A program made the position numbers and the translations under genes. From positions 2,542,001 through 2,606,000 of the forward strand of contig NZ_JACHJB010000001.1 of assembly GCF_014207745.1 (NCBI RefSeq): a DNA stretch of 64,000 nucleotides. Direction: 5' to 3'. Shown here piece by piece: positions 43,176-51,334 of the stretch; positions within the stretch are counted from its first letter, which is position 1, and every line of letters starts with the position of its first letter. The stretch is from Nonomuraea muscovyensis (GTDB lineage: Bacteria; Actinomycetota; Actinomycetes; Streptosporangiales; Streptosporangiaceae). The notes under the pieces are model-generated. The model was not told the origin of the DNA, did not search any database, and worked only from the letters and a program-made list of their open reading frames with translations.

Positions 43176-44124
43176 CATCCTCGGTCACGGCGCGCAGCAC
43201 CGCGGCCGTGCTGCGCTGCTCGGCGTTGTACTCCCCGGCGGTCACCGCCACCACCAGCTCGCGCTCCGGCGCCACGTAGATCCGCTGCCCGCCGTTCCCG
43301 TGCGCCGCGATCCACCGGCGCGGTCCGCCGCCCACGTACCACTGGTAGCCGTAGTCGGTGTCGTCGCCGATCCGGACCCGGGGCCGCGTCATCTCCGCGA
43401 TCCACTCCCCCGGCACGATCCCGCGCCCGCCGTCGAGCACCAGCGCGCCCAGGGCGGCCAGGTCACGCGGCGTCAGGCGCAGCCCCGCCGCGGCCATCTC
43501 GACCCCGTCGGCACCCGTCATCCACTCGAACGCGGAGATCCCGGCCGGCCCGAACAGCCGCTCCCCGGCGTACTCGGCCAGCGGCCGGCCCGTGCCCTTC
43601 GCGATCAGCCTGCCGAGCAGCGCCGCCGCGCCCCCGCAGTAGACCCACTGCCGTCCCGGCTCCGCCACGACCGGCCGTTCCAGCACGTAGCGGTGCCGGT
43701 CGGGCGCCGCCTCCATGGCGATCTCGCTGTTCTCGGTGCTGGTGTAGGGGGCCGTCTCGTCCCATTCGAGCCCGAGCGTCATGGTCAGCACGTGCTCGAC
43801 CGTGATCCCCGCCCGTGCCGGGTCGGCCACCAGGTCCGGATACTCCGGGAACTGCGCCAGCAGCTTCTCCCCCGGCTCCGGCACCGCCCCCTCGGCCAGC
43901 GCGATGCCGTACAGCAGGGCCACGACGCTCTTGGTCACCGACCGGACGTCATGCGGCGTGCCCGCGTCGAAAACGACGTGCCCGAGGGACTGGTTGAGCC
44001 GGAAGTCCTCCCCCGCACCGTACCGCTCCAGCACGACCCGCCCGCCCCGCAGGACGACCAGCCCGTGCAGGCCGGGTGCCCCTCCGTCGCTGAGCAGCCC
44101 GTCGATCCGCGCGACGATCCCCAT
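43162..44124 (-). CDS. Serine hydrolase, beta-lactamase/DD-peptidase fold (S12)
   Basis: This 320-residue protein has the SxxK motif SVTKS (with DVRSVTKSVVALLYG around it), a second motif reading YCG (WVYCGGAAALLG) in place of the usual YxN, and HGNGG as the third motif. There is no signal peptide, so it is probably a cytoplasmic esterase-like member rather than a true beta-lactamase. The ATG at 44124 has GTAGGAGGG upstream; the longer frame to 44298 is rejected. A MerR-type promoter precedes it. Confidence 0.83.
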   Translation of the reverse strand: MGIVARIDGLLSDGGAPGLHGLVVLRGGRVVLERYGAGEDFRLNQSLGHVVFDAGTPHDVRSVTKSVVALLYGIALAEGAVPEPGEKLLAQFPEYPDLVADPARAGITVEHVLTMTLGLEWDETAPYTSTENSEIAMEAAPDRHRYVLERPVVAEPGRQWVYCGGAAALLGRLIAKGTGRPLAEYAGERLFGPAGISAFEWMTGADGVEMAAAGLRLTPRDLAALGALVLDGGRGIVPGEWIAEMTRPRVRIGDDTDYGYQWYVGGGPRRWIAAHGNGGQRIYVAPERELVVAVTAGEYNAEQRSTAAVLRAVTEDVTTG

Positions 44125-44153
44125 GATCCCTCCTACAGTCGGCAACCTCCGTA

Positions 44154-44184
44154 GAACTAGCACCTGACACGGTGTCCGGGTCAA
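44154..44184 (-). promoter_or_regulatory. MerR-type promoter of the serine hydrolase gene
   Basis: TTGACC (44184-44179) and TAGTTC (44159-44154) are 19 bp apart and enclose GACACCGTGTC, an odd-centred palindrome. Long spacers with a dyad are the mark of MerR-family activated promoters. No merR gene is adjacent. Confidence 0.65.
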
Positions 44185-44509
44185 GCGCCCTCGACTGCGA
44201 CTCGCGGACGACCGGCTCCACGGCACGTCCCTCACCAGGCCGTCCAGGAGGGTGAGCGGCGCCGGAGCCGTCCAAGGTGCCGGGCCCGACGCCCTCAAGA
44301 TCGCCGTCTCCCGCGCAGGCTACGCCCCCGACCTGCCGCTGGACCTGCGCTGAGGCCCGGAGGACCTGGTCGCCGCCTGGCGGTGATGGCGTCGCACACG
44401 GTCATTGACGGCCAGGAGTCGTGATTTGTTGGAATGATTGGTAGAAATGCCCCGCACGGCGCGCGGAGTGTGCTCATACTGGAGTCAGCTGGCCCTACAG
44501 GAGCGCCTC
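44185..44509. other. Gap without a convincing gene
   Basis: This stretch between the serine hydrolase promoter and the membrane-protein gene holds no ORF with a family match. A plus-strand open stretch ending at 44353 (KIAVSRAGYAPDLPLDLR then stop) has gene-like codon use and could be the tail of a lost gene. The promoter of the next two genes should lie in the AT-richer part at about 44400-44450. Confidence 0.4.
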
Positions 44510-45181
44510 ATGCGGAAGACACCCCCACGCATGACGCCGGAGGAAGGGCTGCCGTCGAGCCAGTTCCTGCAACTCGCAGCAGTCGACTTCACCGGCATCT
44601 ATGCCGTCCACCTCGCCGCCAAGGACGAGCGCCTGAAGATGACCAGGCTCGCGATGAGCCTGCTGTCTGGACCGTTCCTGGCGACCATCGCGCTCGCCGG
44701 GGCCAAGGTGGTGGACCCGCAGGACCTGGCCGCCTGGCACACGGTGCCGTGGTACCTGTTCGCGCTGGTGGTGGCGTTCGGGCTGCTCAGCGTGCTGCCG
44801 TTCCTGCGGCTGATCGAGGCGGTCAACGCCTGCGCCAGGACCGCCCGCGCGATCAACAACTTCCGGCTGCTGTACGCCACCCGGCTCAAGGACGAGCTGG
44901 CCTGGTCGCCCAACCTGCCGGTGGACCCGCGCTTCCCCGAGACGTACGCGCCGCTCGCCTGGCCGGGGATCAACGTCATGGTGCTGGCGATCGCCAACTC
45001 GGCCTACCTGACCATCGGCGTCACGGGCCTGAGCGGGCAGGATCCCCACACGGTGCTCCTGCTGACCGGCGTCCTGCTGGTCGCGCTCGTGCACTACTCC
45101 GTCTACTACGTGCGGTGCAACGTGACCAGGCGACGCCGGCTGCCGCACAACCCCTACCAGTTCCCGAACGTGGAGACCTGA
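44510..45181 (+). CDS. Four-helix membrane protein paired with a thymidylate-synthase-fold protein
   Basis: This 223-residue protein has a soluble start of about 45 residues, two helices (LSLLSGPFLATIALAGAKV-like at about 48-67 and WYLFALVVAFGLLSVLPFL near 83), a soluble middle of about 60 residues with RTARAINNFRLLYATRLKDEL, and two more helices (INVMVLAIANSAYLTIGV and VLLLTGVLLVALVHYSVYYV). The ATG at 44510 follows AGGAG. The stop abuts the start of the next gene with no gap, so the two are translationally coupled. I do not recognise the family. The paired 2+2 helix layout resembles small effector membrane proteins of nucleotide-signalling systems only in outline. Confidence 0.75.
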   Translation: MRKTPPRMTPEEGLPSSQFLQLAAVDFTGIYAVHLAAKDERLKMTRLAMSLLSGPFLATIALAGAKVVDPQDLAAWHTVPWYLFALVVAFGLLSVLPFLRLIEAVNACARTARAINNFRLLYATRLKDELAWSPNLPVDPRFPETYAPLAWPGINVMVLAIANSAYLTIGVTGLSGQDPHTVLLLTGVLLVALVHYSVYYVRCNVTRRRRLPHNPYQFPNVET

Positions 45182-45799
45182 ATGCCCGGCCCGGATGTGT
45201 GGGCGTCATGTGGGGAGGCGTGGCTCTGGCTGATGCGCCACGTGTGGACCGCCGGAGCGCTCGGCGACGACGACCGGGGCCCGGTCATGGAGGGGCCGCC
45301 CGTGCTGTTCGAGATGGCCGAGGTCAGCAGGGACGACCCCATCATCGGCAGGTACGGCGACGCCGACCGGCTGGCGCTCTACTGTCGCAAGTTCACCCAG
45401 GACACGGTCGTGCCGCCGTTCAAGTACAGCTACGGGGCCCGGATCAAGGGGCAGCTCCGCTGGGCCGCCGACCTGCTCCGGGCCAAGCCGTACAGCAAGA
45501 GCGCCTGGATCTCGCTGACCACGCCGGGCGAGCCGTACGACTCGGTGCCCTGCCTGAGCGGGCTGGCGTTCCGGCTGCGCGACGGCACGCTGATCATGAC
45601 GGCGGTGTTCCGCTCGCAGAACGCGTTCACCAGCTACCTCAACTACGTGCCGCTGGCCGACGTCCAGGCGGGGATGGCACGCCGGCTCGGCGTGGAGACC
45701 GGGCCGATGCGGGTCTTCGTGGACGTGCCCCACCTCTACCTGTCCGACAGCACGCAAGTGCTACGCGTCATGCGGCCTTCTCTGCCGCGGCTGCTGTGA
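45182..45799 (+). CDS. Short thymidylate-synthase-fold protein
   Basis: This 205-residue protein carries thymidylate-synthase motifs: YGARI (near 84-88), VPCLSGLAFRLRDG with Cys124 in the place of the catalytic Cys, and FRSQNAFTSYLNYV (R144, N147, N154) aligning with the RSxDxxLGLPFN nucleotide-binding stretch. It is about 60 residues shorter than ThyA, and the C-terminal folate-closing segment is not evident. Asn at N154 would fit a uracil-type base and N147 replaces the usual Asp. It could be a methyl- or hydroxymethyltransferase on a nucleotide, or a nucleotide sensor. Coupled to the membrane protein upstream. Confidence 0.7.
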   Translation: MPGPDVWASCGEAWLWLMRHVWTAGALGDDDRGPVMEGPPVLFEMAEVSRDDPIIGRYGDADRLALYCRKFTQDTVVPPFKYSYGARIKGQLRWAADLLRAKPYSKSAWISLTTPGEPYDSVPCLSGLAFRLRDGTLIMTAVFRSQNAFTSYLNYVPLADVQAGMARRLGVETGPMRVFVDVPHLYLSDSTQVLRVMRPSLPRLL

Positions 45800-45809
45800 G
45801 GGGCGAAGA

Positions 45810-46544
45810 TCAGCGGCCCTCTACCGGCTTCTCTCCCGCGAGCATCCACATGTTCGCCCACGGCCCGCCGTACCAGTAGCGCCAGCCGAGGTCGCGCCGG
45901 CGCACGTTCACCATGCCGAGGTCGCGCAGGATGTCCTCGTACGCGGCCGTGTGCCACAGGTCGGCGACGAGGATCAGCCCGCCGGGACGCAGCACCCGGT
46001 ACGCCTCGCGCACGGCCCGCGCCCGTTCCTCGGCGTCGTGGACGTGGTGCAGCGCCAGGCTGGAGACGACCACGTCGAACGCCCCGTCGCCGAACGGCAG
46101 GTCGCGCATGTCCGCGGTGACCAGCTCGACGGACACGCCCTCGGCGGCGGCGTTGGCCCTGGTGACGCGCCCGGTGTTGCCCGACTGGTCGCGCGAGCGC
46201 CACATGTCCGCGCCGACCGCCCGCCCCTCGGGCAGCCGCCCAGCGGCGAGGAGCAGCACCGCTCCCCTTCCGCAGCCGAGGTCGAGCAGTCGCTCATCGC
46301 CCTTGAGCCGGTCGAGCTCGCCCGCCCAGACGGCGAACTTGCCGCGGCGGGTGGTGTACAGATGGCTGCCCGCGCTGGCCAGCGTGTAGAGGCCGCCGAG
46401 GAGGAAGACCACCCCGGCGGCGGGCACGTCGAAGGCGAAGGAGACCGCGCCCAGCCCCAGCAGCGCCAGGCCGCCGAGGACGAGGCCGGCCAGCGCCCAG
46501 GGCGCGTCGAACCCGTAGTTTCCGCGTCGCACACTCACAACCAT
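45810..46544 (-). CDS. Membrane-anchored SAM-dependent methyltransferase
   Basis: This 244-residue protein begins with two hydrophobic segments (about residues 15-60, LAGLVLGGLALLGLGAVSFAF and GVVFLLGGLYTLASAG), then a class I methyltransferase domain with LLDLGCGRGAVLLLAAG, VTADMRDLPFGDGAFDVVVSSLALHH and LRPGGLILVADL. The membrane anchor suggests a lipid or membrane-associated substrate, unknown. It ends 11 bp from the convergent thymidylate-synthase-like gene. Confidence 0.85.
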   Translation of the reverse strand: MVVSVRRGNYGFDAPWALAGLVLGGLALLGLGAVSFAFDVPAAGVVFLLGGLYTLASAGSHLYTTRRGKFAVWAGELDRLKGDERLLDLGCGRGAVLLLAAGRLPEGRAVGADMWRSRDQSGNTGRVTRANAAAEGVSVELVTADMRDLPFGDGAFDVVVSSLALHHVHDAEERARAVREAYRVLRPGGLILVADLWHTAAYEDILRDLGMVNVRRRDLGWRYWYGGPWANMWMLAGEKPVEGR

Positions 46545-46650
46545 GCCTTGCCCGCGAATTGGGGCGACACTTCCCTAACGCAATCCCAATCGACGACAAA
46601 CCGTTACTAACCTGGAATGGTCGTGCTCGGAAACAGGGGGTTGACCAGGG

Positions 46651-48039
46651 ATGACAGGCACGGAGCGTGGTTTCAGCCCCGTCTCGAGCATCGCCCTGAC
46701 CCTGGGCTCCGCCCTGCTGTGGGGCGTGGCCCATCTCGCCACCGACCGCCGCCGGACCGGCCTGGCCCTCATGGCGGCCCACGTGTTCGTGCTCGCCGTG
46801 GTCATCACGGCCGTCACCGGGTTCGGCCCGCACCTGCTGGCGCTGGCCGTGCAGCCGGCCTGGCTCACCACGCTGTCGGTCGTGCTGGGCCTGATCGCGC
46901 TCGCCTGGTCCCTGGTGATCATCCGCTCGTTCGTCCTGGTCCGGCCGGCGCCCTCCGACACCGTGGGCCGCGCCCTGACCGCGATCGTGGCGGCCGGGCT
47001 GTGCGCGACCGTCCTGGCGCCCACCGCGTACGCGGCCCGGATGGCCTACCTGTCACGGGACGTGGTGCAGACGCTGTTCACCAGCACCTCGCCGGTCGTG
47101 GCCCAGGACCCGTGGAACGGCGCCCCGCGGATCAACTTCCTGCTGCTCGGCGGTGACTCGGCCCCGAGCCGGCCGGGGGTGCGCACCGACAGCATGACGG
47201 TGGCGAGCGTGAACACCGCCACGGGCGCCACGGTCCTGTTCGGCCTGCCGCGCAACCTGCAGCGAGTGCCGCTGCCCGTCGGCCCGGCCAGGGACCGTTT
47301 CCCGAGCGGCTTCGCCGGCGCCGGCCCGGAGACACCGGGGCTGCTCAACGAGGTCTTCCAGTACGCCGAGGACCATCCCGAGGTGGTGCCGGGCGTGCGG
47401 CGCGGCCAGCGGGGCCCGGCGCTGCTGAAGCAGACGGTCGGCGACATCCTGGGGCTCCCGGTGAGCTACTACGCGCTGGTCGACATGCGGGGCTTCGCGC
47501 AGATCATCGACGCGATGGGCGGTGTGAAGGTCACCATCAAGGAGCCGATCGTCTACGGCAAGTACCGCGAGGGCCTGATCGCCCCCGGCACTCGCAAGCT
47601 CAGCGGCTCCGAGGCCCTCTGGTACGGCCGCTCGCGCACCGACAGCGACGACTACGTGCGCATGGGCCGGCAGAAGTGCCTGCTCAACGCCGTCGCCAGG
47701 CAGGCCGACCCGATCACCGTGATCAACAGCTTCGAGCAGCTCGCCACGGCCACCAAGCGCGCCATCTCCACCGACATCCCGCAGGGCCTCCTGCCGCCGC
47801 TGGTGGACCTCGCCCACCAGGTCAAGGACGCCAAGATCCGGAGCCTGAACTTCGTGCCGCCGCTGGTCAACACCGCCTACCCCGACTGGGACCTGATCAG
47901 GGACAAGGTGGCCGAGGCGCTGGCCGACGGCCCGGGGCACCGCACGCCGCGCAGCGCCACGCCGGGCACCGGGGCGCCGACCGCCCCGCCCGCGCAGAAC
48001 CCGGAGCAGGCCGTCGCCCTGGACGCGGCCTGCGGGTAG
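46651..48039 (+). CDS. LytR-CpsA-Psr family protein
   Basis: This 462-residue protein has about four N-terminal membrane helices (to residue about 130) instead of the usual one, followed by the LCP domain: INFLLLGGDSAP, RTDSMTVASVN, FGLPRNLQRVPLP, and VDMRGFAQIIDAMGGVKVTI. The first catalytic-region Arg/Asp residues are kept. It lacks a LytR_C domain and ends in a Pro/Thr-rich tail. It probably attaches a glycopolymer to peptidoglycan. It is a second LCP gene, distinct from that at 27100. The stop codon lies in a 21-bp repeat. Confidence 0.9.
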   Translation: MTGTERGFSPVSSIALTLGSALLWGVAHLATDRRRTGLALMAAHVFVLAVVITAVTGFGPHLLALAVQPAWLTTLSVVLGLIALAWSLVIIRSFVLVRPAPSDTVGRALTAIVAAGLCATVLAPTAYAARMAYLSRDVVQTLFTSTSPVVAQDPWNGAPRINFLLLGGDSAPSRPGVRTDSMTVASVNTATGATVLFGLPRNLQRVPLPVGPARDRFPSGFAGAGPETPGLLNEVFQYAEDHPEVVPGVRRGQRGPALLKQTVGDILGLPVSYYALVDMRGFAQIIDAMGGVKVTIKEPIVYGKYREGLIAPGTRKLSGSEALWYGRSRTDSDDYVRMGRQKCLLNAVARQADPITVINSFEQLATATKRAISTDIPQGLLPPLVDLAHQVKDAKIRSLNFVPPLVNTAYPDWDLIRDKVAEALADGPGHRTPRSATPGTGAPTAPPAQNPEQAVALDAACG

Positions 48040-48081
48040 CGTCCGGCGGCCTGCGGGTGGCGTCCGGCGGCCGACGGGCGG
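48026..48081 (+). repeat. 21-bp direct repeat across the LCP stop codon
   Basis: Two copies of a 21-bp unit (48026-48046 and 48047-48067) and a partial third share CGGCCTGCGGGT(A/G)GCGTC. The gene's TAG stop is in the first copy; the second copy has TGG at that place. Confidence 0.75.
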
Positions 48082-48105
48082 CACAGCGGGCACCGGGCCG
48101 ATTGG

Positions 48106-48585
48106 TCAGACGGTCTCGTCGAGGTGGTCGGCGTAGTAGTCGACGGCCCGGCGGTAGCGGCCGACCTCCTCGGTCTCGGCCAGCACCTTGAGCAACGTGC
48201 CGACCGCCTCGCGGGCCTGGCCGGTGTTGTAGAGCGCCATCGCCATGAACGTGCGCAGCCCCTGGTCGCCGGGGTACTCGGCGAGCCCGCGCCGGAAGAC
48301 CTCCAGCGCCTCGCCGTAGCGCCCGAGCACCCGGAACGTGCTGCCGAGCCCGGTGAAGGCGCCCAACCGGTCGTCGGCGGCGAGCCCCGTGCCGTCCAGC
48401 GCCCGTTCGTAGAAGGGCACGGCCTCGGCCTCCAGGCCGAGCGCGTCGTGCACCCAAGCGGTCTGGTAGGCGATCTCCGCGTCGTCGGGATGCCGCTCGG
48501 ACAGACTCAGCAGCAGCTCGCGGGCCTCCTCGCGGCTGCCCGCCTCCCGCAGTCGCACGGCCTCGGCCAATTCGTCATCGCGCAC
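48106..48585 (-). CDS. Tetratricopeptide-repeat protein
   Basis: This 159-residue all-helical protein carries about three TPR units: ELAEAVRLREAGSREEARELLLSL, AEIAYQTAWVHDALGLEAEAVPFYERAL, and LGAFTGLGSTFRVLGRYGEALEVFRRGL, with a further degenerate helix pair. The GTG at 48585 matches the family start (RDDELAEAV); an ATG at 48618 is possible. There are no other domains. It probably serves as a protein-interaction module, partner unknown. It is divergent from the ParA-like ATPase gene. Confidence 0.85.
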   Translation of the reverse strand: MRDDELAEAVRLREAGSREEARELLLSLSERHPDDAEIAYQTAWVHDALGLEAEAVPFYERALDGTGLAADDRLGAFTGLGSTFRVLGRYGEALEVFRRGLAEYPGDQGLRTFMAMALYNTGQAREAVGTLLKVLAETEEVGRYRRAVDYYADHLDETV

Positions 48586-48619
48586 CGACCGAGTGTGGCA
48601 TGATTGCCAGCGATCCATT

Positions 48620-48634
48620 CGACAACGGTTTTCA
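48620..48634 (+). promoter_or_regulatory. Zur-like box
   Basis: CGACAACGGTTTTCA matches 12 of 15 positions of the actinobacterial Zur site TGAAAACGATTTTCA, as I recall that consensus. It lies 18 bp upstream of the ATPase start, in the gap shared with the divergent TPR gene. Confidence 0.4.
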
Positions 48635-48652
48635 TAATCATTTGGAGCGCGC

Positions 48653-49597
48653 GTGAGGGTGGCGTTCGTCGGCAAGGGCGGCAGCGGCAAGACCACGATG
48701 TCGGCCCTGTTCGCGAGACACGTGGCGAGCCAGGGCGGCCCGGTGGTCGCCATGGACGCCGACATCAACCAGCACCTGGCCCTGGTGCTCGGCGTGGAGG
48801 AGCCGCCGGAGCCGCTGGGCTCCCATCTCACCGCGATCAAGCACCACCTGCGCGGCGACAATCCCCGCATCGCCTCGGCCGAGGCGATGGTCAAGACCAC
48901 CCCGCCGGGGCGCGGTTCGCGCCTGCTGAGCTTCGCGGACCTCGCCGCCGGCCGGATCGAGGGCCGCGAGTTCGCCGTCACCACGCCGGAGGGCGTCCGC
49001 CTCATGGCGACCGGCCCGTTCAGCGAGGACGACCTGGGCGTGGCCTGCTACCACTCCAAGGTCGGCGCGGTCGAGCTGCTGCTCAACCACCTCGTCGACG
49101 GCCCGTCCGAATACGTCGTGGTCGACATGACCGCCGGGGCCGACTCCTTCGCCTCCGGCCTGTTCACCCGCTTCGACCTGACCGTCCTGGTGGCCGAGCC
49201 CACCCGGCAGGGCGTCGGCGTCTACCGGCAGTACCTCGACTACGCCGCCGAGTTCGGCGTGCGGATCGCCGTGGTCGGCAACAAGGTCCACGACGCCGCC
49301 GACGTCGACTTCCTCCGCTCCCACGTGGGCGACGACCTGCTCACCTGGATGGAGCACTCCGCCGCCGTCCGAGCCATGGAGCAGGGCCGCCCGTTCGCCC
49401 TCGGCGACCTGGAGCCGGCCAACGCCGACGCCCTGACGGTGCTGCTCAAGGAGGTGGACGCGCAGGAGAAGGACTGGGCGCGGTTCGGCCGCCAGGCCGA
49501 GGAGTTCCACCTGCGCAACGCCCGCGCCTGGGGCGACGCGCGGACCGGGCTCGACCTGGGCGAGCAGATCGATCCCGGGTTCGTCTACGGCCCCTGA
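48653..49597 (+). CDS. ParA/CooC-like P-loop ATPase
   Basis: This 314-residue SIMIBI-class ATPase has the deviant Walker A VGKGGSGKTTMSALFAR (signature Lys before the glycine), Walker A' VVAMDADINQH, VVVDMTAGADSFASG and an NK base motif (VVGNKV). It resembles CooC/MinD-type maturation ATPases more than ParA, as no helix-turn-helix or partner parB is present. It may insert a metal or assemble a cofactor in an enzyme. The GTG at 48653 follows TTTGGAG. The zinc-box upstream, if real, would link it to metal supply. Confidence 0.82.
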   Translation: MRVAFVGKGGSGKTTMSALFARHVASQGGPVVAMDADINQHLALVLGVEEPPEPLGSHLTAIKHHLRGDNPRIASAEAMVKTTPPGRGSRLLSFADLAAGRIEGREFAVTTPEGVRLMATGPFSEDDLGVACYHSKVGAVELLLNHLVDGPSEYVVVDMTAGADSFASGLFTRFDLTVLVAEPTRQGVGVYRQYLDYAAEFGVRIAVVGNKVHDAADVDFLRSHVGDDLLTWMEHSAAVRAMEQGRPFALGDLEPANADALTVLLKEVDAQEKDWARFGRQAEEFHLRNARAWGDARTGLDLGEQIDPGFVYGP

Positions 49598-49682
49598 CCA
49601 CACGAGTGTCCCCCTCCAGACACCTGGAGTGCCACGCCGGTGCCGCATAGCGTCGGTGAGATCCCTTCCGAGAGGAGACAGC

Positions 49683-50069
49683 ATGTCGCTGACCGTTCCG
49701 AACGATCTTCTCGACCGGGCCAGGGCAGGCGAGATCGACGACGCGGCGTTCGTCGCCTGCGTCCGCGACTCCCTGCCGTACGCGTGGTCGCTGATCAGCG
49801 AGCTGGTCCAGCAGCGTGACACGAGCGGAGCCGAGTTCGCCGACAACCACGTGCCGCCGCCGTCGGAGGAGGCGCGCGGCCAGCTCCTGCGCTGCCTCGC
49901 CAGCGACGCGATGCGTGGCGCGCTGGAGCGTCACTTCGGCGTCCGGCTCGCCTTCCAGAACTGCCACCGGGTGGCCGTCTTCGACCCGGCGGCCACCGAG
50001 GCGCTGCGCGACTTCGTGACGCCGCGGGCGCAGATTCTCAACCAGCAGCCCGAGCTGGTCGACTGCTGA
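49683..50069 (+). CDS. SCO5389-family protein
   Basis: This 128-residue protein starts MSLTVPNDLLDRARAGEID and contains DSLPYAWSLISELV, EFADNHVPPPSEEARGQLLRCLASDAMRGALERHFGVRLAFQNCHRVAVF and ends NQQPELVDC. This is the pattern of a conserved actinomycete family named after S. coelicolor SCO5389 (from memory). The function is unknown. The ATG at 49683 follows GAGAGGAG. It is probably soluble. It is co-directional with the ATPase (85-bp gap) but likely has its own promoter. Confidence 0.8.
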   Translation: MSLTVPNDLLDRARAGEIDDAAFVACVRDSLPYAWSLISELVQQRDTSGAEFADNHVPPPSEEARGQLLRCLASDAMRGALERHFGVRLAFQNCHRVAVFDPAATEALRDFVTPRAQILNQQPELVDC

Positions 50070-50105
50070 TCGGGCGCGGGGCGGTGGTGGGCCGGGGCTC
50101 CCGGT

Positions 50106-51137
50106 TCACCACCGTTCGTGTGCGCGGACCTCGGGCAGCACCTCGGCGCCGAGACGGCGGATGTTCTCCAGGGTGCGCCGGTGGTCGCCGGCGCCCTCCA
50201 CCAGGAGGATCAGGTGCCGCAGGCCGGTGGCCTCGGCGGTGGCGACGATCGTCTCGGCGCAGTGGGCGGCCGACCCGACCGGGTGGACTCGGGTCAGGAA
50301 GTCCACGTACGCGCCGACGTCCCGAGGCGGGCGGGGCCGGCCGTCCACCCGCAGGTAGCCCGCCAGACCCGGCTCCAGCCAGCGCGGCATCGCCTCCGCC
50401 AGCTCCCTGACGGCCTGCCGCGTGGAGTCGGCCACGTACCCGACCGCCGCCGCCACATGCCCCGCCATCCCAGGCCCCGCCACCCCGTCCTCACCCCCTG
50501 CTGCGGCGTCTGCCCGCACCCGCTCGTAGGCCGCCACGGCCGCGGCCTTCTCCCGGTCGTCCACGTGCATGCCGAGCAGCATCGGCAGCCCGAGCCGCGC
50601 CGCCAGCGCCAGCGTCGCCTCCGAGGTGCACGCCACGACCGGCCGCATGGTCGCCGCGGGCACCATCGGCACCTCGCGGAAGCCGAAGAACTCCCCGTCG
50701 GCCGACACCCGCTCCCCCGACAGGGCCCGCACCAGCACCTGCAGCAACTCGCCGAAGCCCCGCTCGAAGCGCACCAGCCCCGTGCCGAACACCTCCAGGT
50801 CCACCCACGGCCCGCCCCGCCCGACGCCCAGCGTGAACCGCCCGCCCGACAGGTGGTGCAGCATCGCCGCCTGCTCCGCCAGGGCCACCGGATGCCAGGT
50901 GGACAGCACGCTCACGGCCGTGCCGAGCCCGATCCGCGACGTCCGCCCGGCGGCCACCGCCGCGAACGTGGTCGCCGACGGGCACACCCCGTAGGACATG
51001 AAGTGATGCTCGGCGATCCAGGCGTCGTCGAACCCCGCTGCCTCGGCCGCCACGACCAGCTCCACCGCGTCGGCCAGAACCCGCCCCGGCTCCCGGCCCG
51101 GAAACTGGGCCGCGACCAGAAAGATCCCGATTCGCAC
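50106..51137 (-). CDS. LLM-class flavin-dependent oxidoreductase
   Basis: This 343-residue protein is a bacterial luciferase-like TIM barrel (MRIGIFLVAAQFPG, AGFDDAWIAEHHF, RIGLGTAVSVLSTWHPVALAEQAAMLHHLSGGRFTLGVGRGG) using FMN or F420 on an unknown substrate. The EHHF motif is typical of the luciferase alpha/beta subgroup. It is monocistronic by its neighbours. The catalytic His of the luciferase active site is within EHH. Confidence 0.88.
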   Translation of the reverse strand: MRIGIFLVAAQFPGREPGRVLADAVELVVAAEAAGFDDAWIAEHHFMSYGVCPSATTFAAVAAGRTSRIGLGTAVSVLSTWHPVALAEQAAMLHHLSGGRFTLGVGRGGPWVDLEVFGTGLVRFERGFGELLQVLVRALSGERVSADGEFFGFREVPMVPAATMRPVVACTSEATLALAARLGLPMLLGMHVDDREKAAAVAAYERVRADAAAGGEDGVAGPGMAGHVAAAVGYVADSTRQAVRELAEAMPRWLEPGLAGYLRVDGRPRPPRDVGAYVDFLTRVHPVGSAAHCAETIVATAEATGLRHLILLVEGAGDHRRTLENIRRLGAEVLPEVRAHERW

Positions 51138-51226
51138 CCAACCGATAATGACCGATTCTTCGAGGTCAGGACAGTGCTTAGTATCAGGTTGTAGAAGTAA
51201 CGCATGACACCCGAACCGGTGATCAC

Positions 51227-51334
51227 ATGAAGATCAACAGCAAGGGCCAGGTGACCATCCCCGCGCCGCCCGGCGCTTTCGCACCTACTTCCCCAAGCTC
51301 CGGCTCGTCTGCCCCGACTAGCCGAACAGGCTGA
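51227..51334 (+). pseudogene. Fragment of an AbrB/SpoVT-type antitoxin gene
   Basis: The ATG at 51227 opens MKINSKGQVTIP, the conserved start of AbrB/MazE-type swapped-hairpin antitoxins, but the normal continuation is lost after 12 residues. In another frame the next bases read [16 protein letters not shown] then TAG (51319-51321), which looks like the C-terminus of a different protein, possibly a PIN toxin. The simplest reading is a deletion that joined the start of an antitoxin gene to the end of its neighbour. Confidence 0.5.
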
